Source of the DNA: Bacillus mojavensis RO-H-1 = KCTC 3706
Lineage (GTDB): Bacteria; Bacillota; Bacilli; Bacillales; Bacillaceae
Direction: 5' to 3'
Length of the DNA stretch: 64,000 bases
Assembly (NCBI RefSeq): GCF_000245335.1
Contig: NZ_JH600284.1
Coordinates: 186,001-250,000 of the forward strand
The notes under the pieces were generated by a model, which worked only from the letters and a program-made list of their open reading frames with translations, did not search any database and was not told the DNA's origin. The translations under genes were made by a program, and so were the position numbers. The number at the start of each line of letters is the position of its first letter. Position 1 is the stretch's first letter. This document shows, one piece after another, positions 55,144 to 64,000 of this stretch.

Positions 55144-56562
55144 TCAGCGTGCCGGCTGCTGTTCGGCAGGGCGCTGAGGTTTTTTTAATGTGAAGGATAG
55201 AAGTAAGCCGGCAAGCGCGATACAGGCTGCCACGATAAAAGCGGCATTCATGCCGTGCAGAGCGGCGTGTTTCACATTTGTGGTTCCTGCATGTGCCGCT
55301 TGGTTGCTCATCACGGATACCAGAAGAGCAGTTCCGATGGAGCCGCCGACTTGGCGAACCGTATTGTTCATTGCTGTTCCGTGCGGAATTAAGTGGCGCG
55401 GCAGCGCATTGATTCCGGCTGTTGTCACAGGCATCATAATCATCGCTGTCCCTAAGAGACGAACGGTATATAAAACGACAATCCAAGCCAGTGACGTATG
55501 ATCAGTCAGCTGCATAAACGGCAGTGACGTCAGGAAGATGATACAGAAACCTGCAATCGCCAAGCCTCTTCCGCCGACACGGTCAAAAATTCTTCCGATA
55601 ATCGGGGACATGAAGCCCATCACGATGGCTCCCGGCAAAAGCATGAGCCCTGTATCAAAGGCTGTGACGTTTCGGACGTTTTGTGTGTACAGCGGGAGGA
55701 TGGTTTCCGTACCAATTAATAAAGCAAAGACAAGTGTTCCCAGCAGGGTTGTTAAGCTGAAGATACCAAACGTAAATACGCGGAATTCCAGCATCGGTTT
55801 TTCAAGCTTCATCTGTCTTGTAATAAATAAGAGCAGCGCGATCACACCCACAAGCAGTGAAACCAGAACCGTTGAGCTGGTCCATCCGTAAGAGCCGACG
55901 CTTGAGAAGCCATACAGCAGCCCGCCAAATCCAAGGGTAGACAGGATAACTGATAAAATATCAATCTGTGTTTTTCTTAATGTCGTCACGTTTTTCATAA
56001 GAATGATAGCGAGAAGCAAATCGATCACCGCAAACGGAAGAATGATATAAAACAATGATCTCCATGAGAAAGCTTCTACTGCCCATCCTGAAAGAGTCGG
56101 TCCGATCGCAGGCGCGAAGGAGATGACCAATCCGACCATACCCATAGCCTGGCCGCGCTTTTCAATCGGAAAGATCGTTAAAAATACTGTCTGCATGAGC
56201 GGCATCATAATGCCGGCTCCAGCCGCCTGAATGATACGGGCCGCCAGCAGAACCGGAAAGTTCGGGGCAAACGTGCCAACGATTGTTCCGGCAGTGAAAA
56301 TACTCATCGCCGTAATGAGAAGCGTACGGCTCGTGAATTTTTCAATTAAAAATGCGGTAATCGGAATTAAGATACCGTTCGTTAACATAAATGAAGTCGT
56401 CAGCCATTGGGCTTGGTTTGCATCTATATGAAAATCCCTCATGATATGGGGGAGAGCGGTAATTAACAGTGTCTGGTTCAAAATGGCGACAAACGCCCCG
56501 GCTAACAAAATGCCGACAATGACAGAACGGTTAAACGGTTTTTTTTCAATACTTGTGTCCAA
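55144..56562 (-). CDS. ycnB: DHA2-family multidrug efflux transporter YcnB
   Basis: 472 residues, 14 predicted membrane segments (EmrB/QacA type). Motifs: the segment 5 antiporter motif GPTLSGWAVEAFSW and loop motif FLIEKFTSRTLL. Start 18 nt after the stop of the TetR-type gene ycnC on the same strand, so both belong to one unit. Drug specificity unknown; a proton antiporter. Confidence 0.9.
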   Translation of the reverse strand: MDTSIEKKPFNRSVIVGILLAGAFVAILNQTLLITALPHIMRDFHIDANQAQWLTTSFMLTNGILIPITAFLIEKFTSRTLLITAMSIFTAGTIVGTFAPNFPVLLAARIIQAAGAGIMMPLMQTVFLTIFPIEKRGQAMGMVGLVISFAPAIGPTLSGWAVEAFSWRSLFYIILPFAVIDLLLAIILMKNVTTLRKTQIDILSVILSTLGFGGLLYGFSSVGSYGWTSSTVLVSLLVGVIALLLFITRQMKLEKPMLEFRVFTFGIFSLTTLLGTLVFALLIGTETILPLYTQNVRNVTAFDTGLMLLPGAIVMGFMSPIIGRIFDRVGGRGLAIAGFCIIFLTSLPFMQLTDHTSLAWIVVLYTVRLLGTAMIMMPVTTAGINALPRHLIPHGTAMNNTVRQVGGSIGTALLVSVMSNQAAHAGTTNVKHAALHGMNAAFIVAACIALAGLLLSFTLKKPQRPAEQQPAR

Positions 56563-56580
56563 TAAGATCCCTTCTTTTCT

Positions 56581-57459
56581 TTAAGTAATTAACAGTGTTT
56601 TTAACATAGAAATAGGCTGTGTTAAAACACCGGTTTGTTCCAGATAGCCAATCAGTGATTTCAGTAAAAAGGCGCGGGGCTCTTCCTTTTTTGCTTCCTC
56701 TTCCAGCATGGCTGCAGCGGATGCCAGCTCATCGATGTCATAATCCGCGGCGGGCAGGGAAGAGATGCCTTTATGTAATTCTTTCAGGCTTTCTGATAAC
56801 AGGAGTGATTTATCCTTTGGCTGGTAGGAGGACGCCGATTGGATATAGAGCTCGATGGTCTCAGGCGGAAGCAGGGACTGCCGCGTTTCTCTGTTTTTGA
56901 TAATCTGATTGAGGGTGCTGATGATAAACGCTGCAATCGGGTCAAGGTCAAGCGGTTTTTCCTCTATTTTGATCAGCATTAAAAATTCCCGCATCATGCC
57001 GTGAAGAATGATGACCAAATCCCATACAAAAGGGAGGATGGCTTCTCCATAGGCCTGAATCAGCGAATCCCGGTGCCAGCAGATAATCGTCGATCTGGTC
57101 TGATGGATATGCTGTTTTACACGGTCATTGTGCAGCTTGGGGTTTCCGTAGGTCAGCATATTAAAAAACTGCTGATTCCGCCTGAATCCTTCCAGCTCCA
57201 TTTTGACCTTTTGAATCAAACGCTCCTCCGGTGTCAGCGCGGTATTTTCCTGCAGTCTTGATGCCGCGGCCACCATCTGCTTTTGGTTAAACGTCAGCAG
57301 CTCCAAAAGCAAATCTTCCTTGGATTGAAACAGCTTATATATAGAAGCTTTTGACATCTTACATTCTTCCGCGATTGCCTGCATGGAAACCGACGTAAAA
57401 TCCTTTTCAGAAAACAGCTTCCGCGCGGCTAATAAGATTTCTGTTTTTTTTTCAAGCAT
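56581..57459 (-). CDS. ycnC: TetR/AcrR-family regulator YcnC
   Basis: 292 residues from ATG 57459, downstream of GAAGGAAG; the open frame upstream of it runs through the operator and is not coding. N-terminal HTH ([20 protein letters not shown], then [19 protein letters not shown]). The rest is a long helical ligand-binding part, longer than the usual ~200 residues of the family. It probably represses its own unit with ycnB through the 23-bp palindrome 37 nt upstream of its start. Confidence 0.9.
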   Translation of the reverse strand: MLEKKTEILLAARKLFSEKDFTSVSMQAIAEECKMSKASIYKLFQSKEDLLLELLTFNQKQMVAAASRLQENTALTPEERLIQKVKMELEGFRRNQQFFNMLTYGNPKLHNDRVKQHIHQTRSTIICWHRDSLIQAYGEAILPFVWDLVIILHGMMREFLMLIKIEEKPLDLDPIAAFIISTLNQIIKNRETRQSLLPPETIELYIQSASSYQPKDKSLLLSESLKELHKGISSLPAADYDIDELASAAAMLEEEAKKEEPRAFLLKSLIGYLEQTGVLTQPISMLKTLLIT

Positions 57460-57495
57460 CTCATGGCTTCCTTCTTTCTTGAACAATAGAAAACC

Positions 57496-57518
57496 CATTG
57501 GTTCACAGAAAACCAATG
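57496..57518. promoter_or_regulatory. YcnC operator candidate
   Basis: Perfect inverted repeat CATTGGTT-N7-AACCAATG between ycnD's terminator and ycnC, 37 nt upstream of the ycnC start. Size and symmetry suit a TetR dimer. Confidence 0.75.
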
Positions 57519-57583
57519 AGTAACATTGATAAAATTTTACCAAATAAACAAAATGAAAGTCAATGGATTTTATCCGGACAAAT

Positions 57584-57613
57584 AAAAAGGCCTGCCGGAA
57601 TTCCGACAGGCCG
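57584..57613 (-). terminator. Terminator of ycnE-ycnD
   Basis: On the minus strand GGCCTGTCGGAA-TTCCGGCAGGCC followed by TTTTTATT, 9 nt after the ycnD stop. Confidence 0.9.
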
Positions 57614-57621
57614 GGTGAGGC

Positions 57622-58371
57622 TTATTTTTCAACTTTAAACCCTTGTTTTTCGAGCATTTCACGAATATGCGGATAGTACAGGCGCTCATAATATGAGGCG
57701 ATCCCTTGTGACCAATTTCGTGTTTCTTTTCCGTTGGTCCGGTTTTTCATGTATTCGGCCATTTGTTCATCATATGACTGAATGTGTGATGTCAGCTCGT
57801 CCTGCTGCAAATACGTTTCTTTATGATAAACCGCTGCCTTTGGAAGGCGGGGTTTTTTCGCTGAACGATCAGCAGGATGGCCGATGACAAGACCAGATAC
57901 AGGGAAGACGTATTTTGGAAGCTGAAGCAGCTCGATCAGTTCATTTGGGTTTCCCCGAACCGCGCCGATCGGAACAGTGCCAAGCCCGAGTGATTCAGCT
58001 GCCGCTGTCGCCGTGCCAAGAGCGATGCCGGCATCTACAGCGCCGACAAGAACGGATTCTAAACCGTTTGTGATTTCCATGTTGAAGTCATGCAGATCTT
58101 CAAGCGCAATTTTTGCCCGGTTGAAGTCTGCGCAGAAAAGCAAGAAAACCGGAGCTTGGTCAATCCAAGGCTGTCCGCCCGCCAGTTCGGAGATTTTCTT
58201 TTTCCGCTCTTTATCCTGAATTGCGATGACAGTCACTTGCTGCCCGTTGATAGAAGTAGGGGCTGATTGCACCGCTTGTATAATGTGGTCTAGCTGTTCT
58301 TCTGACACCGGCTCATCCGTATAGCTGCGGATGGAGCGGTGATCTGTTAATGATTTGATTACTTCGTTCAT
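57622..58371 (-). CDS. ycnD: NADPH-dependent FMN reductase/nitroreductase YcnD (NfrA2)
   Basis: 249 residues from ATG 58371, with AAAGGATG 8 nt upstream; this is the length in 168. Nitroreductase fold of the NfrA/Frp type: HRSIRSYTDEPVSEEQLDHI at the N-terminus, SAPTSINGQQ for FMN, LGLGTVPIGAVRGNP in the middle. Reduces FMN, nitroaromatics or quinones with NADPH. Placed 16 nt after ycnE, whose product may act on quinol-like compounds. Confidence 0.92.
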   Translation of the reverse strand: MNEVIKSLTDHRSIRSYTDEPVSEEQLDHIIQAVQSAPTSINGQQVTVIAIQDKERKKKISELAGGQPWIDQAPVFLLFCADFNRAKIALEDLHDFNMEITNGLESVLVGAVDAGIALGTATAAAESLGLGTVPIGAVRGNPNELIELLQLPKYVFPVSGLVIGHPADRSAKKPRLPKAAVYHKETYLQQDELTSHIQSYDEQMAEYMKNRTNGKETRNWSQGIASYYERLYYPHIREMLEKQGFKVEK

Positions 58372-58387
58372 GTGAGACATCCTTTCC

Positions 58388-58675
58388 TTACTCGCTGAGT
58401 TCTGTGCGGACAACATCAAGAGGAGCGCTCAGCAGTTCTTTGCCTTTTGCTACAAATCCTTGGAAATGCGCAGTTTCATTGTGGGATTTCATCGCCGCTT
58501 CATCTTTCCATTGTTCAAGCATCACAAATGTATTTTCTTCGCCTACTTTTTCAAAAAGGTCGTATTGGGCGTTGCCTTCCTCGGCTCTTGAATGTTGAAC
58601 CAGCGATTGTGCCTCGCTCAAAAATTCTTCGCGTTTTTCGGGTTTTACTTTGATATAAGCTTGTAATACGATCAT
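58388..58675 (-). CDS. ycnE: ABM-superfamily putative monooxygenase YcnE
   Basis: 95 residues from ATG 58675, behind GGAGGAGATT. Antibiotic biosynthesis monooxygenase (YgiN-like) fold: IVLQAYIKVKPEKREEFLSE, EEGNAQYDLFEK, FVMLEQWKDEAAMKSHNET. YgiN relatives oxidise menadiol-type quinols. First gene of the ycnE-ycnD unit and divergent from the ArsR regulator yczG, which may control it. Confidence 0.9.
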   Translation of the reverse strand: MIVLQAYIKVKPEKREEFLSEAQSLVQHSRAEEGNAQYDLFEKVGEENTFVMLEQWKDEAAMKSHNETAHFQGFVAKGKELLSAPLDVVRTELSE

Positions 58676-58708
58676 GTAAATCTCCTCCATTTGTCTTTTA
58701 AATTTATT

Positions 58709-58726
58709 GTTCGAATTTGATTGAAC
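58709..58726. promoter_or_regulatory. Possible YczG site upstream of ycnE
   Basis: Near-palindrome GTTCGAATTTGATTGAAC: outer GTTC/GAAC arms pair exactly and the core only in part. It stands where a repressor could cover the ycnE promoter. Weak. Confidence 0.35.
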
Positions 58727-58780
58727 TAAATGTACCATGTAATCAAAATCAGGTAAAGGAAAAACCCTCAAATAGTAAAA

Positions 58781-58809
58781 TTGTCATTCTAATTGTTGTG
58801 TGATACATT
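58781..58809 (+). promoter_or_regulatory. yczG promoter candidate placing +1 at the start codon
   Basis: TTGTCA (58781-58786), 17 nt, TACATT (58804-58809). The predicted start of transcription, 6-7 nt on, coincides with the ATG at 58816, and no ribosome-binding site is visible. Confidence 0.45.
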
Positions 58810-58815
58810 TGTGTC

Positions 58816-59130
58816 ATGAACATTCCAAACCATCCAGAAACAGAAACGTTGCAGCTGACAAAGGTTCTTCACGCACTGAGTGATCCGCTTCGTTTAGAGC
58901 TGGTGAAGCAATTGGCCGAAGCAAAAGAGAAAACGTGCGGCACCTGTGCCGATGTACAGGTTGCAAAGTCGACCTTGTCCCACCATTTTAAAGTATTAAG
59001 AGAATCGGGCATCGCTCAAGTACGCATAGAAGGAAAGCGCCGTTATTATTCGCTTCGCACAGAAGATCTGGAAAGGGCATTTCCGGGCCTGCTTAAAGCA
59101 GTGCTGAACGTGGACCAGGAGCGCTGGTAA
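58816..59130 (+). CDS. yczG: ArsR-family regulator YczG
   Basis: 104 residues. ArsR winged helix: [20 protein letters not shown], then [20 protein letters not shown] and the wing [16 protein letters not shown]. Cys34-type pair (CGTC) before the recognition helix could be a thiol sensor, but the classical ELCVCDL metal site is not there. ATG 58816 has no Shine-Dalgarno; the mRNA may be leaderless. Divergent from ycnE-ycnD, a likely target. Shares a terminator with gabR. Confidence 0.88.
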   Translation: MNIPNHPETETLQLTKVLHALSDPLRLELVKQLAEAKEKTCGTCADVQVAKSTLSHHFKVLRESGIAQVRIEGKRRYYSLRTEDLERAFPGLLKAVLNVDQERW

Positions 59131-59155
59131 AAAATCCCCTGAACAGGGGATTTTT

Positions 59156-59158
<3 letters not shown>
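59129..59158. terminator. Bidirectional terminator between yczG and gabR
   Basis: AAAAAATCCCCTG-aa-CAGGGGATTTTTTT, immediately after the yczG stop and just at the gabR stop. Confidence 0.92.
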
Positions 59159-60637
<1,479 letters not shown>

Positions 60638-60676
60638 TCAGAATGATAAGAAAACAATGACAGTGGGGGGATTCAC

Positions 60677-61990
60677 ATGAGTCAAACAACCGCATCAACT
60701 TTCACTACCGCAGAGTGGCAGCAAAAACGGGACCAATTTGTTTCTAAGGGCGTGAGCAACGGAAACCGCAGCCTGGCGGTAAAAGGAGAGGGAGCAGAGC
60801 TGTATGATTTGGACGGCCGAAGATTTATTGATTTTGCTGGCGCCATTGGAACTTTAAACGTCGGACACTCGCATCCTAAGGTGGTAGAAGCTGTGAAGCG
60901 GCAGGCGGAGGAGCTGATCCATCCGGGCTTTAACGTCATGATGTATCCTTCTTATATTGAATTAGCTGAAAAGCTTTGCGGCATTGCGCCGGGCACTCAT
61001 GAGAAAAAAGCGATTTTCCTCAACTCCGGAGCGGAAGCGGTGGAAAACGCAGTGAAAATCGCCAGAAAGTATACCAAGCGCCAAGGCGTTGTCTCGTTTA
61101 CACGCGGGTTCCACGGACGCACGAATATGACAATGAGCATGACAAGCAAGGTGAAGCCGTACAAATTCGGTTTTGGTCCATTTGCATCAGAGGTATACCA
61201 GGCGCCGTTTCCATATTATTATCAGAAGCCTGCCGGACTGAGTGACGATGCATATGACGATATGGTCATTCAAGCCTTCAATGACTTCTTTATCGCAGCA
61301 GTTGCTCCTGAAACGGTAGCGTGTATTGTGATGGAGCCGGTGCAGGGAGAAGGCGGATTCATTATTCCTTCTAAACGGTTTGTGCAGCATGTTGCTTCCT
61401 TCTGTAAAGAACACGGCATCGTCTTTGTAGCCGATGAAATTCAAACCGGATTTGCCAGAACGGGTACTTATTTCGCGATCGAGCATTTTGGTGTCGTCCC
61501 AGATCTAATCACGGTTTCGAAATCTCTTGCGGCTGGTCTGCCGTTAAGCGGTGTGATTGGACGCGCGGAAATGCTTGATGCGGCGGCGCCTGGAGAGCTC
61601 GGCGGCACGTATGCGGGAAGTCCGCTTGGGTGCGCGGCGGCATTGGCTGTTTTGGATATTATTGAAGAAGAAGGATTGAATAAACGTTCTGAGGAAATCG
61701 GCAGGATCATTGAAGAAAAAGCGCTTGAATGGAAAACCGAATACCCGTTTATCGGTGACATCCGCAGACTTGGGGCGATGGCAGCAATCGAGATCGTCAA
61801 AGACCTTGAAACACGTGAACCTGATAAAGCGAAAGCGGCAGCGATCGCAGCGTACGCGAATCAAAACGGATTGCTGCTGCTGACAGCTGGAATCAACGGC
61901 AATATCATTCGCTTCCTGACGCCGCTGATTATTTCAGATGACCTTCTGAATGAAGGGCTCCACATTGTGGAAGCAGGTCTGCGAGCTTAA
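60677..61990 (+). CDS. gabT: 4-aminobutyrate aminotransferase GabT
   Basis: 437 residues; ATG behind GTGGGGGGATTCAC. Class III PLP aminotransferase: FLNSGAEAVENAVKIARKYT, VADEIQTGFARTG and the PLP lysine in ITVSKSLAAGLPLSG (Lys ~281). Converts GABA and 2-oxoglutarate to succinate semialdehyde and glutamate. Operon gabT-gabD, activated by GabR. Confidence 0.96.
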   Translation: MSQTTASTFTTAEWQQKRDQFVSKGVSNGNRSLAVKGEGAELYDLDGRRFIDFAGAIGTLNVGHSHPKVVEAVKRQAEELIHPGFNVMMYPSYIELAEKLCGIAPGTHEKKAIFLNSGAEAVENAVKIARKYTKRQGVVSFTRGFHGRTNMTMSMTSKVKPYKFGFGPFASEVYQAPFPYYYQKPAGLSDDAYDDMVIQAFNDFFIAAVAPETVACIVMEPVQGEGGFIIPSKRFVQHVASFCKEHGIVFVADEIQTGFARTGTYFAIEHFGVVPDLITVSKSLAAGLPLSGVIGRAEMLDAAAPGELGGTYAGSPLGCAAALAVLDIIEEEGLNKRSEEIGRIIEEKALEWKTEYPFIGDIRRLGAMAAIEIVKDLETREPDKAKAAAIAAYANQNGLLLLTAGINGNIIRFLTPLIISDDLLNEGLHIVEAGLRA

Positions 61991-62059
61991 TCATTGGAAA
62001 GAATACGCAAGGGTCTGCTATCATTTTAAGTAAATCCAAGATAGAAAGGAATGTTCAAT

Positions 62060-63448
62060 ATGCCAGATCAATTAACGGTCTACAACCCGGCTACAGGCGA
62101 GGCGATCAAAACGATTCCTCAGCAATCAGCCAAAGAAGTAGAAGAAGCCATTGAACGTTCACATCAAGCGTTTAAATCATGGTCTAAAACATCAGCGAAC
62201 GAAAGAGCGTCTCTGTTGAAAAAGTGGTATGAGCTAATCGTTGAACATAAAGAAGAACTCGCAGATTTAATTACAAAGGAAAACGGAAAGCCGTACCAGG
62301 AAGCTGTCGGCGAGGTACTGTACGGCGCCGGTTATATCGAGTGGTTCGCAGAGGAAGCGAAGCGTGTGTATGGAAGAACCGTTCCGGCTCCGACAACCGG
62401 AAAACGAATTGTCGTAACGCGCCAAGCCGTTGGCCCAGTTGCCGCGATTACGCCATGGAATTTTCCAAATGCGATGATTACACGTAAAGCGGCGCCTGCT
62501 CTTGCTGCCGGCTGTACGTTTATCATCAAGCCGGCGCCTGATACACCGCTGTCAGCCTATGAACTTGCACGCCTCGCGTACGAAGCGGGTATCCCAAAAG
62601 ACGTGCTTCAGGTTGTCATCGGTGATGGCGAGGAGATCGGAAACGTATTTACAAGCAGTCCGAAAATCCGCAAAATCACCTTTACAGGATCAACACCTGT
62701 AGGGAAAATCCTGATGAAAAACAGCGCGGATACTGTGAAACACGTATCCATGGAGCTCGGCGGACATGCCCCGCTGATTGTGGATGAAGATGCAAACATT
62801 GATCTTGCTGTTGAACAGGCAATGGTGTCCAAATACCGAAACGCGGGTCAGACTTGCGTATGCGCCAACCGGCTCATTGTCCATGAATCCATCAAAGATG
62901 AATTTGCTGCGAAACTGAGCGAGCAAGTATCGAAGCTGAAGGTTGGAAACGGACTTGAGGAAGGCGTTAACGTCGGTCCGATTATCAACAAAAGGGGCTT
63001 TGAAAAAATCGTCAGTCAAATTGATGATGCGGTTGAAAAAGGTGCGAAGGTTGTTGCTGGGGGCACTTATGAACGAAACGATGATAAAGGCTGCTACTTT
63101 GTCCATCCGACAGTGCTCGCTGACGTCGATACGTCCATGAATATCATGCACGAGGAAACCTTTGGTCCTGTTGCGCCAATCGTCACTTTTACAGATATTG
63201 ATGAAGCCATTGAGCTCGCCAACGATACACCGTACGGACTGGCTGCTTATTTCTTCACAGAAAACTACCGTCGCGGCATTTATATTTCCGAGAACCTCGA
63301 ATACGGAATTATCGGCTGGAATGACGGAGGGCCGTCCGCGGTTCAAGCTCCGTTCGGCGGAATGAAAGAAAGCGGAATCGGCCGCGAAGGCGGTTCAGAA
63401 GGTATCGAACCATATCTCGAAACAAAATATATGTCCATCGGTTTATAA
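62060..63448 (+). CDS. gabD: Succinate-semialdehyde dehydrogenase GabD
   Basis: 462 residues from ATG 62060 ([10 protein letters not shown]...), 11 nt after AAAGGA; the ATG three codons earlier lies too close to it. Aldehyde dehydrogenase family: catalytic Cys in [10 protein letters not shown] (~266), Glu in [11 protein letters not shown] (~232), NAD fold [11 protein letters not shown]. Oxidises succinate semialdehyde to succinate with NAD(P). Second gene of gabTD. Confidence 0.96.
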   Translation: MPDQLTVYNPATGEAIKTIPQQSAKEVEEAIERSHQAFKSWSKTSANERASLLKKWYELIVEHKEELADLITKENGKPYQEAVGEVLYGAGYIEWFAEEAKRVYGRTVPAPTTGKRIVVTRQAVGPVAAITPWNFPNAMITRKAAPALAAGCTFIIKPAPDTPLSAYELARLAYEAGIPKDVLQVVIGDGEEIGNVFTSSPKIRKITFTGSTPVGKILMKNSADTVKHVSMELGGHAPLIVDEDANIDLAVEQAMVSKYRNAGQTCVCANRLIVHESIKDEFAAKLSEQVSKLKVGNGLEEGVNVGPIINKRGFEKIVSQIDDAVEKGAKVVAGGTYERNDDKGCYFVHPTVLADVDTSMNIMHEETFGPVAPIVTFTDIDEAIELANDTPYGLAAYFFTENYRRGIYISENLEYGIIGWNDGGPSAVQAPFGGMKESGIGREGGSEGIEPYLETKYMSIGL

Positions 63449-63467
63449 ACGAAATGATATGCTCCTA

Positions 63468-63501
63468 AAGAGGTGCCGGAAAATCCGGCACCTCTTTTTG
63501 T
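63468..63501 (+). terminator. Terminator of gabTD
   Basis: AAAGAGGTGCCGGA-aaa-TCCGGCACCTCTTTTTGTG, perfect stem with T tail. Confidence 0.93.
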
Positions 63502-63509
63502 GTTTCAGC

Positions 63510-63538
63510 GAATAAACACATCAATTCCAGCCAAAATA
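63510..63538 (+). promoter_or_regulatory. SigG-type promoter candidate of glcU
   Basis: GAATA (63510-63514), 17 nt, CAAAATA (63532-63538), close to the SigG pattern gnATA / CATAATA. glcU-gdh is known to be a forespore SigG operon in 168. Confidence 0.5.
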
Positions 63539-63573
63539 ACAGCAAATACATTTTGAAAGAAGGTTCCCCAACA

Positions 63574-64000
63574 ATGGATTTATTACTGGCTCTTCTCCCT
63601 GCTTTGTTTTGGGGGAGCATTGTTCTCTTCAATGTTAAATTAGGCGGCGGGCCTTACAGCCAAACATTGGGAACGACGATCGGGGCGTTAATTGTTTCTA
63701 TCGTTATTTATTTGTTTGTCCAACCCGTCCTGTCCATGCGCATTTTTATTGTTGGAATTATATCCGGCTTATTTTGGTCACTTGGGCAGAGCAACCAGCT
63801 CAAAAGCATTCAGTTAATGGGTGTGTCCAAAACGATGCCGATTTCCACGGGGATGCAGCTTGTTTCCACCTCACTGTTCGGTGTCATCGTTTTCCGAGAG
63901 TGGTCAACACCGATTGCGATTACACTTGGAATCCTCGCTCTTATCTTTATTATTGTCGGTATCGTTCTCACGTCATTAGAAGATAAGAAAGACAAAAAAG
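63574..64000 (+). CDS. glcU: Glucose uptake protein GlcU, 5' part (3' end outside window)
   Basis: 142 codons are visible from ATG 63574 (GAAAGAAGG upstream); the family is about 287 residues, so half is missing. Hydrophobic, five membrane segments in this part, starting MDLLLALLPALFWGSIVLFN. GRP/GlcU transporter family (LGQSNQLKSIQLMGVSKTMP, MPISTGMQLVSTSLFGV). In 168 it precedes gdh, glucose dehydrogenase, and is expressed in the forespore. Confidence 0.93.
   Translation, partial: MDLLLALLPALFWGSIVLFNVKLGGGPYSQTLGTTIGALIVSIVIYLFVQPVLSMRIFIVGIISGLFWSLGQSNQLKSIQLMGVSKTMPISTGMQLVSTSLFGVIVFREWSTPIAITLGILALIFIIVGIVLTSLEDKKDKK

Overview
The window is chromosomal DNA of a Bacillus subtilis-group bacterium. 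Gene content and order match the srfA–gabD/glcU segment of B. subtilis 168 as I remember it. Protein-level differences from 168 (about 10-15% in Sfp and GabR by eye) suggest a related subspecies or species rather than strain 168. Starts are often TTG or GTG behind strong AGGAGG sites, as is usual in Bacillus.

Layout. (1) 1-20391: 3' half of srfAA, then srfAB, srfAC and srfAD, the surfactin NRPS operon, with the competence gene comS nested out of frame in srfAB (TTG start at 8152). Adenylation codes read by eye give Leu (SrfAA module 3), Val-Asp-Leu (SrfAB) and Leu (SrfAC), the surfactin order. (2) 20399-25477: ycxA, ycxB, ycxC, ycxD and an intact sfp (phosphopantetheinyl transferase), which in 168 is frameshifted. 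(3) 25531-28166: a permease plus DUF1980-type protein pair between sfp and yczE, not present there in 168 as I recall. (4) 28291-30545: tcyABC cystine importer. (5) 30661-34363: bsdA with divergent bsdBCD-yclD, phenolic acid decarboxylation. (6) 34440-39072: yclE, dtpT, yclG, yczF. (7) 39201-43190: gerKA-gerKC-gerKB germinant receptor. (8) 43293-47740: yclHI ABC exporter divergent from the yclJK two-component system. (9) 47915-49169: rapC-phrC quorum-sensing cassette encoding the pentapeptide ERGMT, with a ComA-like box upstream. (10) 49274-49598: yczM and a decayed tandem paralogue, yczN. (11) thrD aspartokinase. (12) 51348-55094: Fur-boxed petrobactin importer fpbNOPQ. (13) 55144-59130: ycnC-ycnB (TetR and efflux pump), ycnE-ycnD, yczG (ArsR). 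(14) 59156-63448: gabR divergent from gabT-gabD, then the start of glcU at the right edge.

Connections. The window contains several ComA-linked outputs: srfA, comS nested in it, and rapC-phrC, which feeds back on ComA. An intact sfp next to srfA predicts a surfactin-producing, swarming strain. Metabolite-responsive regulators (YcxD, BsdA, YclJ, YcnC, YczG, GabR, Fur) each sit beside a readable operator candidate.

No wholly new system is obvious. The best non-standard observations are the permease/DUF1980 insertion, the triple-lesion yczN relic, the 2-kb near-identical module repeat between srfAA and srfAB, a possible leaderless yczG, and several perfect palindromes that look like undescribed operators. 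Comparisons with 168 are from memory and are labelled as such.
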